Below, one piece after another: positions 1 to 15,000 of a stretch of 64,000 nt of DNA. A program made the position numbers and the translations under genes. Under the pieces are notes generated by a model, which had not been told where the DNA came from, did not search any database, and saw only the letters and a program-made list of their open reading frames with translations. Within the stretch, counting starts at the first letter, position 1. Each line of letters starts with the position of its first letter. The stretch lies in the NCBI GenBank assembly GCA_013365365.1, contig JABVXU010000273.1, positions 1 to 64,000 of the forward strand, written 5' to 3'. Source of the stretch: Cruorifilaria tuberocauda. Taxonomy: Eukaryota; Nematoda; Chromadorea; Rhabditida; Onchocercidae.

Positions 1-3000
1 CAACAGGAAAGAAAGAACACTCTCGGCTAGAAAGGAACAACTTAAATCTTGTCACGGTTACAGGAAATCGCCGACACTGGTAGAAATAACTGCACTAAAC
101 ATATTTTAAGATGGAATGGAACTGAAGTAATTTTATATGCCTCACTTATGGTTATTATGTAGGAAGCAAGAATAAGCTTTATTTTTGCATTAATTGCTCG
201 ATCGAAATTCAACTATGCACAACTTTTGAAAAACCTAATCAAAAACAGTTGAAGGTCCATTCAATTTTAAATAAAAAGAATCCAATCGGTTATTCATTTT
301 TTTATCAAGAAACATATCGAAGTCAAGTACTAAAAAACAACTTTAAGCTAATCTGGTGTTAGCACCAGAGGTTGCGAAATTCTCCTATAAATAGAAAATA
401 TATTTTTTTTCAGGAATGTTTTATCAATTTTTTTAATAATATTTAAAAGCTCTTGGTAACCATGCAATTTAGAAAATTTGTGTCTCCTGCAAAATAAATT
501 AAAAACTAACCTTATAATTGCTTTGTGATTGACATTAACACTTTCTTTTCTCAAACGCTTCATATAGAAGTCCAACATTGGAAAATATCTGAAAAATAGA
601 TTGACGTTATATTCGCTAATGTCGACCACTGTTAGTTATCTGTAAGCTTTTGTTGCACGAGTTGTGTAGAACCGCAGATCATAATCACAGAATGAAAATT
701 GAATTTACTCATCAGTAATGCTGCATGAATGTCCCAAAAAAAATATACTTAAGGATTAAAAGCAATAAAGATAGGTTACGAATTTCTTTTAAATTACTTT
801 TTCCATGATGCACCGCGCATTATTTGTGTAAAAAGTGCCAAAGCAGCGTCACTGAGAGCCGATGTATTACTGGATAAATTCAGCATGTAAGGTTGTAAAA
901 GTGGCAACACAAAGCGAAGTAACACACCATTAGGAATGCGAAACTACAATGTAATGCATATTATTGAAAGGCAAATCATGACTAAAACAGGTATAATAAA
1001 TTTTTAAATCCATGAAATTTCTGAATTTTGTATAAAATATGTATACAAGAACTTTGATATAAATAACAACTAACTTTTTCTGACTGTAAGTCTTGAATAA
1101 GTTTATGAAATGCACGTTGCCGTCGATGAATTTGCATATGAGTAACGTTCTCAAAAAAGTCTACATCAACTTCTGCAGTATTTCTGAGTAATTTAAGATA
1201 GCAAAGATGTCTGTGCGCCGGAAAACAAGCAATCATTGAAACCAGAAGATTTATAAAATCATGACGTATTACCTGAAATTTTAGTAGATTTATCAATAAT
1301 CATTCATATGTTGCAATGAATATAGTTTTAAAGTTAAGCTTTCTTTGTATATTAATAGAATTAAATGAAATATCAACAATAACAACAATTATAAAATACT
1401 TCTTTTGGATCGTGCAAGCCCTTCAGAACAAGAGGTAATACATAACAATCAACTTCATTGTGCTTTTCACGCTCATTCATATTACATTTCCCGAAATATT
1501 CAATAACACTGTGGAAATTTTTGGTTGCCGCTAAACGCAATGAAATATCGTTCACCTGTACCAAAAGAGATATTAAACTTTTCATCAAAAATACTTTTTT
1601 AAAATACTCAACAAATTTTTTTGCGAAAAATGAAATGTAGCAGTGATACTTTTACTTTTAAATTCAAAAAACATCGCAAAAAAAAGTACCTGAACAATAA
1701 CATAATAATCATTATGCAATTGCAAGTAGAGTAATATTGGTTCAATTACTTCATCTGTTGTTAAAGCCTGCAAAATTCAAAGTAAACACAAAAAACTCGT
1801 CATCCACGGCAACACTATTGCACTGAAAAAGAAAGCTGAAGATATTGGTAATAAATTAGAGTAATAAAGAAGCACAAACCTTGAGGAGATTTATATAGGC
1901 ACCGTGTCGTTTATCATAATCCGGCTCATCAATTCGTTTTCCATCCCATGCATCCAGACTCGCTACATAACCCAGCAATTCCGCTTTCCTCTTATTGCTT
2001 GCCCTCAGCTTCATTGCTATGGCCTCTTCAATTTTTTGCAAAGTTTCACGATGTGAACGCTCCTTTAGTAAAGATTGCATATTTACAAGATACCTGAAAA
2101 ACTTCTCGTTTGAAGTCATGATTCTTCAAAAGATGGTACCATGATAGCACATAGAAAATAATTATATACCAAGATCCATTACAAACATTCTTCACAATGC
2201 TATTGCTTTATATAAAACTACTCGCGTGTAGTTTAGGACGGGAATCTCGTGACAGATTTCTGCGTGCTGCTTTTTAAAATAAAATAATTATACTAAATCA
2301 GTATTAAAAATAATCAGCTTCAAACAAATTTGTTTAAAACTAATAATCCCTCTCAAACAATTGCAGCAAAATCTGAAGTTCTAGAAATTACTTCAAATAC
2401 TCGGCCGCATCTGCAGCTACAGCAATCATCCGTAAAATAGTCAACAGCGAAGAATGAACAGCATAATCGGAACGTATGATTCCTGATTCCAGGATTGTTA
2501 GTAGTATTGAAATATATCGTCTAATCATTTCTTCATCTTGTATAAACTCACTTATCCTAAAATTAAAATTACAATTCAGTAACTCACATTTGAAAATTAC
2601 AGAACTTTCTGTATTTGTTACTTCAAATGCTTGTGCATATTTAGAATAAATTGGAATAAAAATGTTACAAAAAATTAACTAAAAAGATCATTTACGAAAA
2701 CGAAATTGTTTAAAACAGAAGGTAAGATGTTAACCTATTCAAAATTTCCAAATGTTTCGTATTAAGTCTACGTTTTTCACCTTGCAGAGGTAAAGAATCA
2801 AAAATGAATGCCAAAATCTTCGGCAATTCAGAAAGAACCATAGAAGTTCCATAATTTAAACCTGAAAAGGAGCTTGTGTACAAAATCAAAAAGTAACAGA
2901 GGATCTCACACTGCATAATATAAATAACAGGATAAGTATGGCTATATTTAACAAAGAACATTCGCCAGTATTCTGAAACACACACATGCGATATGCAAAT

Positions 3001-6000
3001 AAAGTGTATGATTTTGTATATAGAAATAATTGAAATCAAAACTTCCACGAGGCAAATTAATAACTTGATGCCCTTTTAAGGACCAGTATGGAAATAAGTT
3101 CCATTTACCAGAAATTTTCGGAAGTTTTGTTAAACTGATATCTGCCACTGGATCAGGCATAAGCTCATCTGCCAAAGTGAGTAGATTCAGCAAACCGTCG
3201 ACGATTTTCTCTTTCATCAACTTGTTAACACTTTTTGATGTGAGCATGCTACACAAAATTGAAAGCAATGAATGTGGTGCGGCACCGCTGACTGAAGGAA
3301 TTTGGAGACGCAAAAGATAGAATAGCCTGGAAAGCATAAATCTCCTTTTGGTCAGTCAGCAGAAAATAGTTTACAAATCTAAATATGTCCTAATGGAAAC
3401 TGCAGAAGTACCATACGGTACGATTCAATCAGCATGAAAGAGAAAACCGCTTAAAGATAAAAGTCAAATTAAATACTTACTTTGGGATAGATGTCCATGA
3501 AAGAAATAGTTTCAGAAGATTAAACGGAACTTGTGGAGAGCCATCATCGTAATAAATGAACTGCGGGACAACGATATATACCAGAAACACGTTGATCTCA
3601 TCGGCTTCAAGAACGACATTTTGGCATACACAGAAAACCTAAAATGAGAAGAAAAATTCCGAAATCTAGCAATTCATTTATAATTTTCTGATAAAATACT
3701 ACCACACTTATTTTCTCTAATCCATATCAAATTGGGACTTACAATAAATGAAATAAAAGTAGATCGAATCATGATTCTAAAGTATACTTGCTAAGCCAAC
3801 AAACTGAAATGGAGAAAAAAACGCTCAACTCCTCTAAGCAAATCACAATAGTAATTTTCATTAATCGTTTCCCTCTTTCTGGATTCCTTTAATAATAAAT
3901 GAACTCAATTAACTAAAACTTTTACTTTCATATCACAATTAATTACACATGGCAGCTATATTAGTGAATTCCTAAATAATTCAAATTTCATTTCGAGTCC
4001 AAACGAATACATTCTTATACAAATTGTTTTTTCCTAAGTCATGGGCATAAATTGTGTTTGAATTAGTCCTGATGGTTGAAAAGCTAAGGCAACCTTTTTA
4101 TAACACATTAAGCTCATTAACACTTAAGTTCCTAATTACTTCGAATTACTCATTACGAATCATAAACTAACATTATAATCAAATTTCGAAACTGTTTAAA
4201 TTGAATTTTGAGTCAAATTATTTATGTTTTGAAAGATTATTTTTAAAAAGTAATAAAGGAACAATCAACAGAAATAAGATCCAAACCAACTTCTTTGAAA
4301 GCATTACAAGCGATCCGACGCAATTCTTTAAGTCGTTTCAGGAGATAAGGTTGAACCATAACCAAATTCTGCATTGCCAAGCGAGAAAGTAGCGCTGCAA
4401 CCAAACAAACTCGTAACAACAACCGTTTTTGGCCATCTGTTAACACTGATGAAAGAATAGTTGATACCAATGAGATACTCCGAAATGATCTGAAATCAGA
4501 AACATTCCCGAAGTCGAATTATATCTGATAATAGCTGATTATATTCTAATCTGGTTTTGTATATCAGACTCTATCTGATATTTTTTTGCTATTTATCCAA
4601 ACCTTAATCCTTCTAAGTTAAAAGCATGATATACGAAAAATGCAAAACATGATGTCCAGTCGCTTTCCCTAACTCTGCAAGCCGAATTCATTTCGTTTTA
4701 ATGCTTTTGTGCTTCATTCTCTGTAAAACATCTTTTGAGAGAAGTAATTTATCTTTTATTACTTTATCAATCGTTTCAGATATTCTCGTAGTGATCAGTC
4801 AATCATCACTCAACCCTAATGTTCTTTGAAAAGCATCCAAATTATCCAAACGAAAAAAGCTCACACTTGCTTCAAACGGAATACTTCTCTCAAAAAATGT
4901 TTTACGTTATCGTAAATAAAATTTGATTGATTTCATCGATACATCTTTTGGTTATATTACCAATATCTATTCGCAATAAAGGAATTTGTGGATAAAAAAC
5001 GGATAATAAACTATGGTCTTATAAAGTAATTCACAAAATAGCAGGAGAAAAGGATACGAAGTAAAACCGTTGCCCAACTGTACTATCCAGATATGTCTAG
5101 ATATCAGTATATTTTGTGTTTAAGGAAGAAAAGCTTTTTCGTCCAATCGAATTCTCTTGTGGCTTTTAGCGCGCTCAAAGTACGTTTTTATGGATAGTGT
5201 GATTCATAATTTCGTTAGCTCACACTAAAGACAGAAGATTTCCAGGACAGAAATAAAATTTCTTAAATCATTGCTCCATTCGATATCGGGATTTTCTATT
5301 TCTAAAAATATATGTAATTTTGCATAGCTATCCTTTTCTTGTTCTAATATCTGTAAAATAGAAATATTTTGGAGATCATAACTATTGGATTCCACTGAAT
5401 TAGAATGGACTTAGAGGACTAAGACCTTTAACAACACATTTCTGCGAGGCTAGTTACCTACGCTAAGTTCTTCAGAAAATCTTTCTTTTTTTCAAGAAAG
5501 GCTCGTGATTTTTTTCCCGCAAAACAATCAATACACTGTTCTCCATCTCTGCTGAAAGAGGTCGTCTGATTCCACACTGTAGATTCACGTGAAACTGGAA
5601 AAAAACTCTCAGCGTGAACAATAATGAAAAGATGCTAAATGCAAAAATCAATTCGGTATCAAATCCTTGTCTAAGTCTTCACATTATTAATCTTTGAAAA
5701 TAAAGATTCAAAAAACTTATAGGATCAATCGATTGTCCAATTCAACAAGTGAATGCAATATGTGGAGATATTCACACCCTTTTTTATCCAAAAGATACGG
5801 CACAGTAAATCGATCATCTTTTAAGAGATTTTAATCATAAAAGCCCACTTTCAGTGAAATCTAACTTGTAATGGAGTTACGAAAATCACCCAACTGTTGC
5901 TTATTAATTAATCATTATGCCTCTTCTAAACATCATCTCTTCAAAATCACCTTTTGCCACGTTGTTCCCGAAACAGTGAGTTAAGAAAATAAATAACCTT

Positions 6001-9000
6001 ATATCTAAGTCGTATAATGCAGAGTGACAATACACACACATACATACACACACACACACATACACATATACACACAGCAACACAACTGTTGCTCCTTGGC
6101 ATATCCAAACCCATAACGAGAATGAAGAACAGAGTGATGATTTCGAACAACTGCAAGAGAACGTATCATCGTCAGCTACATTATCGAATCACTTCATAGA
6201 ATTACTATTATCATTATAATGTTTCGTCTAACCTTTCACGGCTTAATTCTTGTTCATCATCCTGCCATGAGTCAATGAACCTCATTGCTACGCTTCACTG
6301 AATACCTATTAGAACGATTAAAATTTATTGACTTTTTTAGCCATTCTACTTTTGACTTACTCAAAATTATCATCATAAAAATTTGGCCATTAGTATAACA
6401 CTCGACATCTATCATGCATCATCCAAATCGCGTTATTCCAATGCATATTTTTGTTGATCATAACGTCATTTCCTTACTATTTGATTCATCGCAATTAAAT
6501 ATTTTCCGATTTATCTTTAATTGAAGCTATGTAAGAGAGGATGAACAATCATGCCTCTACATTCAATGAATTTACGAGAACCCAGAAAGTTTCCAGTGTG
6601 CCTATTTCTCTTCAATATTATCATTGTTGCACAAACTATCTTCGTACAATCATCAGGAATTTTTATTGAACAAGAATGCTTGTAAATTTTATTTAATCAG
6701 GGTGTTTTATTTTTTTAAATTTCATCCATAAATTTAACACTACTATTTATAAGGAGCAGTTAATATGTACGAGAAGTTCCATACTTCTCATATAATCTAT
6801 AGATCATTCTTTTACCATAATAAAGTGATCTGATTTTTCTTCAACTAAGCTGATTTCTTTTAGATTCTCATCTCTAACAACAAAATATTTTATGAATAAA
6901 AGTCAGAAAAAGCAGTCGAAGATATATCTGCAGATTCGACTCGACACTGTACTCCAAATGGAAAACATGCAGTTGTGAAAATCTTGACGATGAGGGTAAT
7001 ATCCACGTGAAATGTCGTCGTCAACCATGGACAATCATACCAACTATTCCATATGATAACAGATCACTTTTATCCCATAATGTTAGTCTAATTCCAGAAT
7101 TTCTGTCATTTGATTTGTAGCTCATAATTTAGAAAAATAATTTTTGCTCATTTTAGGATACAGTTTACAATATTGTTGCATTAACGATTATACATAGCAG
7201 TGTGGCGTTTATTAATCAGGATGTATTCAAGCATCACAACATTCAAATTCTCGATCTCACCAACAATCACATAGAAACAATCAACGTTAACGCGTTTCGT
7301 GGTCTTGAGGTCGAAGAATTATCTCCCACTTTGACCGAAATTTTGAAAAATAGATTAAAAAATTTTAATCCTTCAAACATACTAAAACTTTTAATGCATA
7401 TCAGAAATTAATAAAGAATGGTGATAAGACCTTTTAATCCCTTTTTCTTTCAGAACAAACTTTATCAACTAACATTAAATCAGAATAGTCTGACATCAAT
7501 ACCGTCCTGGGCGATGACATACCTTTATCAGCTTCGGTACTTGAGCTTGATTCATAATATGATATCCGAAATTAAATCAAATACATTCGATGAAACTCAA
7601 CTCAAAAATCTTCATTATTTGCATCTCGACTATAATCAGGTACAAGACTCATTTCATTTCTACCACCGTTATGCACTATAAGAGCTAAATCAACCACCCA
7701 CGGTATGTTTGGAGTTTCAAAATATATGGCAACTAATTTCCAATAAGTTGTTCCTTACAGATAACTATGCTACCGAAAAAATCACTTCTACGACTTCCAT
7801 TGCAAGTGCTGACGCTTTCAAATAACCGGATCACTGAGATTGAAAAACTCGCACTACCCACAACAGTTTGGTTTTTGGATTTGAAAAACAATTTCATCCC
7901 AGAGGTATCCATAATATTTTTCACAGAGATCATCAATTATATCCAAAAATTTCGATCACGAAATATACTAGCTTTTCAGAAAATAAGGAATTTCAATATA
8001 AGCTCCCCCTAAACTACATTTTCATATTAGCTGGCAAAATATTGGAATTTAGAATTTTGGGAGCAACAAAGCTAATCAAACTCTAGTGTGTCACTGTGAT
8101 AAGTTTTATAAAATTGAAAGAATGAGGAAACGAGAATCATAATGTAAACTGACATTAAATAAACAACAGTATGATACGGTAGCATCAATTACGATTAAAA
8201 TTCCGAGGAAAAAAAGAAAGGAATTTAAAGAAAATTACAAAAAGTGTATGAGAAAGAGATAAAAATGAAACTTGAATTACTGACAGTAAGAATCCATAAC
8301 TTCCTGCTTCTCATAACCGATAAAGAATTCAATAATTTGCATCTCATTTTGATAGAAATTAATACCATCAGGCTTTTCAATACCAAATTCTTCCAATTTA
8401 TTTCTAAATATTACGAAATCTAACTAATATTAGATTTAAAGTCTAAATATTAGACTAGGATTCTATTAAGTTGATTTCAAATACTCGAAATAGCATGCTA
8501 AATATAACGATATTTTATTAGAATGCAGTAATGTATTTGTCATTAGCATGTACTTGTCGCTGCGGTAGATTCAGCGCTGATCGTTCCGATAAATGAGTGT
8601 ATTATGGAACAAAAAATGATAAAAAGAGGTATAATAATAATACAATGTATTGATTATTTCAAATTTTCAGATACCATACTTGGCTTTACGAGAGTTGAAA
8701 CAATTACGCACTTTAGATCTGGAGAGTAATAATATCACTGAAATTACTAATAACCCTGAAGTGAAATTTACTTCGGAAATCGATCTAAAATTAAGTAATA
8801 ATCGAATCAGACATATAAAAGATAACGCCTTTGATAGTTTCCAGAAGTTCGGTCAGCTAGATTTAAGTTATAATCAGGTATGACTTTGAGCATTATAATT
8901 CTATAAACTAAACTATAAATGAAACTTAAAAGATTAAGCCTAAAGATGCTATCAACTCTTAATATAATCCACAAATGAAATCACACATTGGTTCAATCCT

Positions 9001-12000
9001 CACCCGATAGATTAAATTAGAATTACAATGAATGAAAAATATAAAACAAAAAAAAAAGATTCAAAAGCTTTCAGATTTCAACAATTTCTGGAGCTGCCTT
9101 CAATTCAATCAGTCAAATGCGACAAATAGATTTAAGCTACAATAGAATAGTACATATACCATCAAGCACATTCAAAAACATGGCCAAATCGTTGAAATGG
9201 ATAAATCTGGAAGAGAATCAATTACATCAACTACCAAACGCATTGCAGCCATTACGAACACTGGAGATTTTAAATATAAATGGCAATAAACTAACTATGT
9301 GAGCTCGCTTTCTTCTATGACTTACGAGTGAGAAGTAAATAAATTTCAACAAATAACTGTGATTAAATTTAGTATTCAATATATCGTGGATTGATCACAA
9401 CTACATATACTTTCTTGATGCAACCTTAAATCATTTCGAATGCTACGTCATACGACAATTTTCTTAAGTAAAGCATAATTTACAGATTGAATAACAACAC
9501 GATCAATAACTTGAAACCAATTTTAACCGAGCTCTTCCTAGCATTTAATCGGCTAACTGAGATACCAACCCAAGTACTGAATGGGATGAGTCGATTACGG
9601 CATCTTGATTTGTCGAAAAATAGGATTCAGTACGTGGAACGCTTGGCTTTCGGGAAATTTGATGGTACTGGCACAAGTTTAATAAAGTTGAATCTGGCTG
9701 GAAATTTAATCGAAAATATTACTGATCCTGGTGCTTTTCTCTATATGAGCTCACTAGCATATCTCGATTTATCTCACAATCGTATCAGCTTCCTTAATGA
9801 TAATGCCTTTGAACGACTCGAAAATCTCGAATCTCTCTTTCTACAGGTTAGTAGTAATAATTAAACACTTTGCCTACCTTAAATATGACTTGATTAATAT
9901 ATCAGCTATTATTTCATATTATAATATATTCTCATTTGGCAATATATTTCATTTCAGAGCAATCAACTCAGTCAATTTCCCATTACTGCTCTTAGTAATA
10001 TGAAACGGCTACGCAACCTGCTTTTGGATGATAATCCGATAAGGGTTCTATCCGATTATGTCTTCCACGGTGTCCGATATCTTCAACGGCTATCGCTCAC
10101 TCGTTCAAAACTTCAGCATATCACAGATCGCACATTCTCCGCTCATTCTGCACCAAATTTACGTTCTTTGAATTTGGCTTTTGGCCATATTGACAATATT
10201 TCCACTGCAGCATTCAATGGAATGGACAGTTTGGAACAGCTAGCACTTAATAACAATAAGCTAATAAGTATTCAGACACTAGTAAGTTTCTCAATCACTC
10301 GATAGATAGGAATGTTATTAAGCAACTTTATAAATCAATGGGAGCTGAACCAAAAGTAAGAAAAGCTAGAGTACTAAAACGTAGCATTGCAGAATTTGTT
10401 ACTATTTCGATTTGTTACTATTTTGAAAAAAAATCAATTCTTTTGTAAAATTCCATATTTCATAAAATAAATGAAAAAAATTATGCAGACATTTTCATCA
10501 CTGCGCAATCTACGCCAGCTCAGTTTGGCAGGAAATGAGATCAACATGACAATGGAACGGTCAATAAGTGATATACCAACCTTAGAGAACTTGTCGCTGT
10601 CTCGGAACCGTCTGCAGCAATTAAACAAAGCAGCATTCGTAAATTTAAATAGTCTGGAGCAACTCGATTTAAGCTACAATCAGCTTCGAGCATTTGACTT
10701 TACGTTCTTAGCCCAAAGTCTGCTCAGTGTCAAGCATCTTGACCTATCACACAACCGCATTATTACGTAAGTTATTTTCAAAAAAGAAATATGGAAGTTT
10801 AATTTGAACTATGGTAAGAAGATACCACTGACTTATCACAGATTGCGATTTCGTTTCAAAGAACAGCTTGTCGAGAAGACTGAAAGAAACGAAAGCAATG
10901 AGTTCACAAATCGACTCCCACACCAAAATCTTTCCGTTGCATAATTCGAAGTCTATACCAGTTTCAACAGCTTTGTGATTCAACATTACATAAGTTTCGA
11001 ATTACTTACAGGATTGACCTGCATTCAGCAAAACGAACCTTGATATATTTGAATCTAGCACATAATCAATTACAATCGATCGGGAAAAATATGCTGCATG
11101 ATTTTAATCAACTAAAAGTGCTCAAACTAGATCATAACGAACTAATCGAACTACAAAGCAATGCATTTACAACGTGTAAATGGCTCACCGAACTTGATTT
11201 ATCTCATAACCATCTCAGGATACTACATAAAGGCATCTTTACAAATCAGGTACATTAAATGCAGATACATCTCGAAAATTATATCTTTTTGTGTTTAAGC
11301 TATTGTAATGCATAATTTAATACTACAATTTCAAGATGAAAAACAATAGATTATATTAAAAAAAGATTAATTTAGCTATAGCAACGCATATGATCTAAAA
11401 AATTTGGAATAACTTGAAGCATTTTACGATTTTTCAAAGAAGCTAATGATAATAAGATTCGTTTAAATTAAATTAAATGGCATAATCTTTAATGAATAAA
11501 TTTACAGAATATTTACGACAGTCTTATATTGCGAAATAACGCTATCATCAGTCTGGACATAGACACATTTGGAGTCAATAATGTCCATAAACTTGACCTC
11601 GCTTATAATGAACTTAAGAAAATACCTCAACACGCATTCAGTTCAATCCAAAACAGCCTTACCAACCTAAACCTAAAAGTACTTTTAATCAAATTGCATC
11701 TTTTTAATTATCTCTGAATAGTAATCAAACTATCGAAAAAAACTATTGCTTAGTTTCGTCTCTCTTACGAATGCCACTACCCACTGGTTATAGAATTTAA
11801 TTTCTCGCTAAAGTAGTTACTTTTATTTCCGAAAAATACATTTTCATGTTTAGTTTTCAAAATCATAATGATGATATGTTACAAACTGCGACAATATAAA
11901 CCAAACTATTATAATTATTAAAATTAAATAAATTACTGATAATGATAATTACAAGAGTAATGCATTTTGAGCAACATGAATTTATAATAATTGAGGGGAA

Positions 12001-15000
12001 TCGAATCAAATTGATAAATGCAGACGATTTTGATGGTATGGAGAATCTAGAGGAATTAATTTTGGCTGATAATCATATCGAAATAATTGAGGAAGCGGCA
12101 TTTTCAAAGATGCAAAGACTGATAAAATTGGATATTAGCCATAATCCCATTACGTCATGGAATCCGCATGTATTTCGAGTAACGTTCCGCAATGATTATT
12201 TCATTACTAAGTTCAAATATATTTAAATTAATGCATTGAAGGAAATGTAAAACAACGAAAAAAAAATTCAGCCAATTCGGCTTCAGTCTGAATCACTCCT
12301 CTACGGATATTAACTTAAAAGCTTTCCAGGATCTGAGTAACGCTATCGAAATACTCGACCTAGCGAATACAGGTTTATTTTCATTACCAAAAATTGATAA
12401 CCATGGACTTCGATTTCTCAATATCAGCAAGTAAGTAAAAGTCAATAAATTTTATTATAAAAATAAGCATTCAGTTATATGAAATGTTTTAAACAACCTA
12501 CAAAATTCACTCCAAACGTAATTCGTTGTCTAATTAACTTTAAATTCATAATATAAACTTCTGAATTACATCTCAATGTCTGTTTACGTCGAATTTACTA
12601 GAGGGTTGTGTTGTTATGTCTGAATATTGGATTAATGAAAAAATAAATTTAGCTTCCTCTTCAATAACAACTATTTTAGCAGCTATGTTCTCACTTAATT
12701 AAATGTATTTCAATCTATAAATTAAAAAAAATCTCATTCTAGCAATAAAATTCACGAAGTGAACGCGGCACATCTGATCAACAATCGAAAATTGGTAACA
12801 TTCGATATTTCTTACAATAATTTTAAAGAACTTGATCCGGAGATGTTTGCTAAACTTGTTGAATTGAAGCATCTGAATATTACCGGGAATCCAATTATCA
12901 AAATCACGGAGAGACATCTTCGAAATCTATGCAATGTGAGCATTTCTAAAACTACGAAATTCGTGCAAAATTAAACAAAAAGCTCTATTTGCTTTCCATT
13001 GCTACTAAATAATTATTCCAATTTGAGTGCAATTAATGATTTATTTTTATGTTTCAGCTTGAAACATTCACATTATGCAACATGGAAGAACTACTTTGCC
13101 TACCAGAACCACGTTCGTTTCGAAATTTACGTCATCTTCGCAATCTATATGTAACTACTTTATGTCGTTTAATGCACATGTTAGACTTATTTGCAACACC
13201 TAGAACTCATTTCTCTGAATAACGATTTCTTTTCATTAGAACTCTAAATCTCATCTCAACTTTCAGATTTATAACCTTCCCAGAGCGCAGACTTACAATA
13301 TATCAGATATTCTCCAATATCTACCTCCATTACGCGCCCTGGCTATAGAAATCAGGGAAACACGCCTGACAACGCAGATAAACAGTGCTGATCTTAGATT
13401 ACTAAGAAAAATTGTAATCACCGGAAAACAGTTATTTAAAGTAATTCACCAAAAATTTTGCAAGCATTTTAACTAGTTGAAAATTCTTGTATGACTTGAG
13501 TACAGCTAATGTGATATAAATCTTAGAACTTCTTAACGAAATTCGAAATTCGATAAATCCTGATTCCCTCAGCTTAGCAGTGATCCTATAATTTCCTATT
13601 TAATGTAAAAATTCGTCGAAATGAGAACGGCATAATTTTAATTTTTTAAATCAAAATTCGAAACTGTAACTGAATAAATGTTATTCAGATCGATACAGGT
13701 GCATTTGCGCAGCTACGTGGTTATAAAGTGGACTTAACGGTACGTGATACTGGAATCAAAATATTTCCATCATCCGCATTCGACACCTTAACTGCCATTA
13801 GTTTTCTGTCTCTTTCACTGCAGAATAACCACTTACAAACCTTCGAACCATTTCCACATACCAAACCACCAGTGCTTAATCAACACGGTACTATACTATA
13901 TAATCTACAACTAAAGGTAAATATTCAAAAAATTATTATCATATATTATTTCCTTCACTGACCATTTTCATCAAAAAGATTGATTTAAATTTGAAGAAGG
14001 ATAATGCAGTTCGAAAATACTAATAAGTCTCATTTCACCCAAATAAAAAAGAGCAGTAAATGGAATAGTTGTGTTATCCGATGGATAACGTTATTTTCCA
14101 ATAAACTCCTATTACCGACAAAAGAGTTGTGAAAAGCAAAAAAAAAACTGGAGAAAAACGTTCACAGTATATCATAAATTAATAAATTTAAAAGAAAAAT
14201 GATGCAGTTGTAGCAATTTCAGGGTAATCCAATTACATGTGACTGTAGACTAAATTGGATAGGTGAGTGGGTTGAATATTATCAAAGCGTTAACGCAGTC
14301 CATGAACAACCTCTTGATGATACTCACTGCACAAATCAGGCTGGTGGTGATGCAACGCTTTATAATACTTACATGTCAACAAATCGCATAGTGTGCGCAG
14401 CGGACGGTGTCATCAGCAGTGGTAGTCCAATTCTGTCTAATTTATTTCCACTTTTATTAACAACTTTGAATTATATTAATTACTGAAAATTTTAACAATA
14501 AAAATCTCAAGTAATTCAATTTCGCAAAATGAAAAGCACAAGCTGGTACTCCGCTACTGAAAAAGGAAATCATCCTTGCAATGAGCCACCAAAAAGCTGT
14601 TATCATCTTGCTTTGAATGTCACACATTATGTTGGTTTCTTCTCTAGTACTCATGCATTAAAAACAGCTATATTTTGTAAGAAAGACAAACCCTTTGATG
14701 ACTTGTAATGGGACCATTAAAGAAACATTAAAAGTTGAAATTGTTCGTTTGAAAAATATTTCCAGCGATTTTTCTTCACCTAAAAGTTCAGAATTGATGT
14801 TTATTTTATGTTTAAATTGATAAATTACAAAGTTTTTTATGCAGTGCAATCACCAACCGATAACTTCTAGCAAAGGTGCAAAAAGCAGCTTCAAAAAGAA
14901 ATCCAGTTCATCTGGACTGCATCCAACAAGAAACCGAAATATAGCTGCGCGTCGCTCCATTATATCTTTCTTACAATGTATGTTATATTTTCCGTACAGA

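Noticed and set aside
5947..6199. Frames on both strands over the CA repeat
   Set aside because: Produced by the microsatellite.
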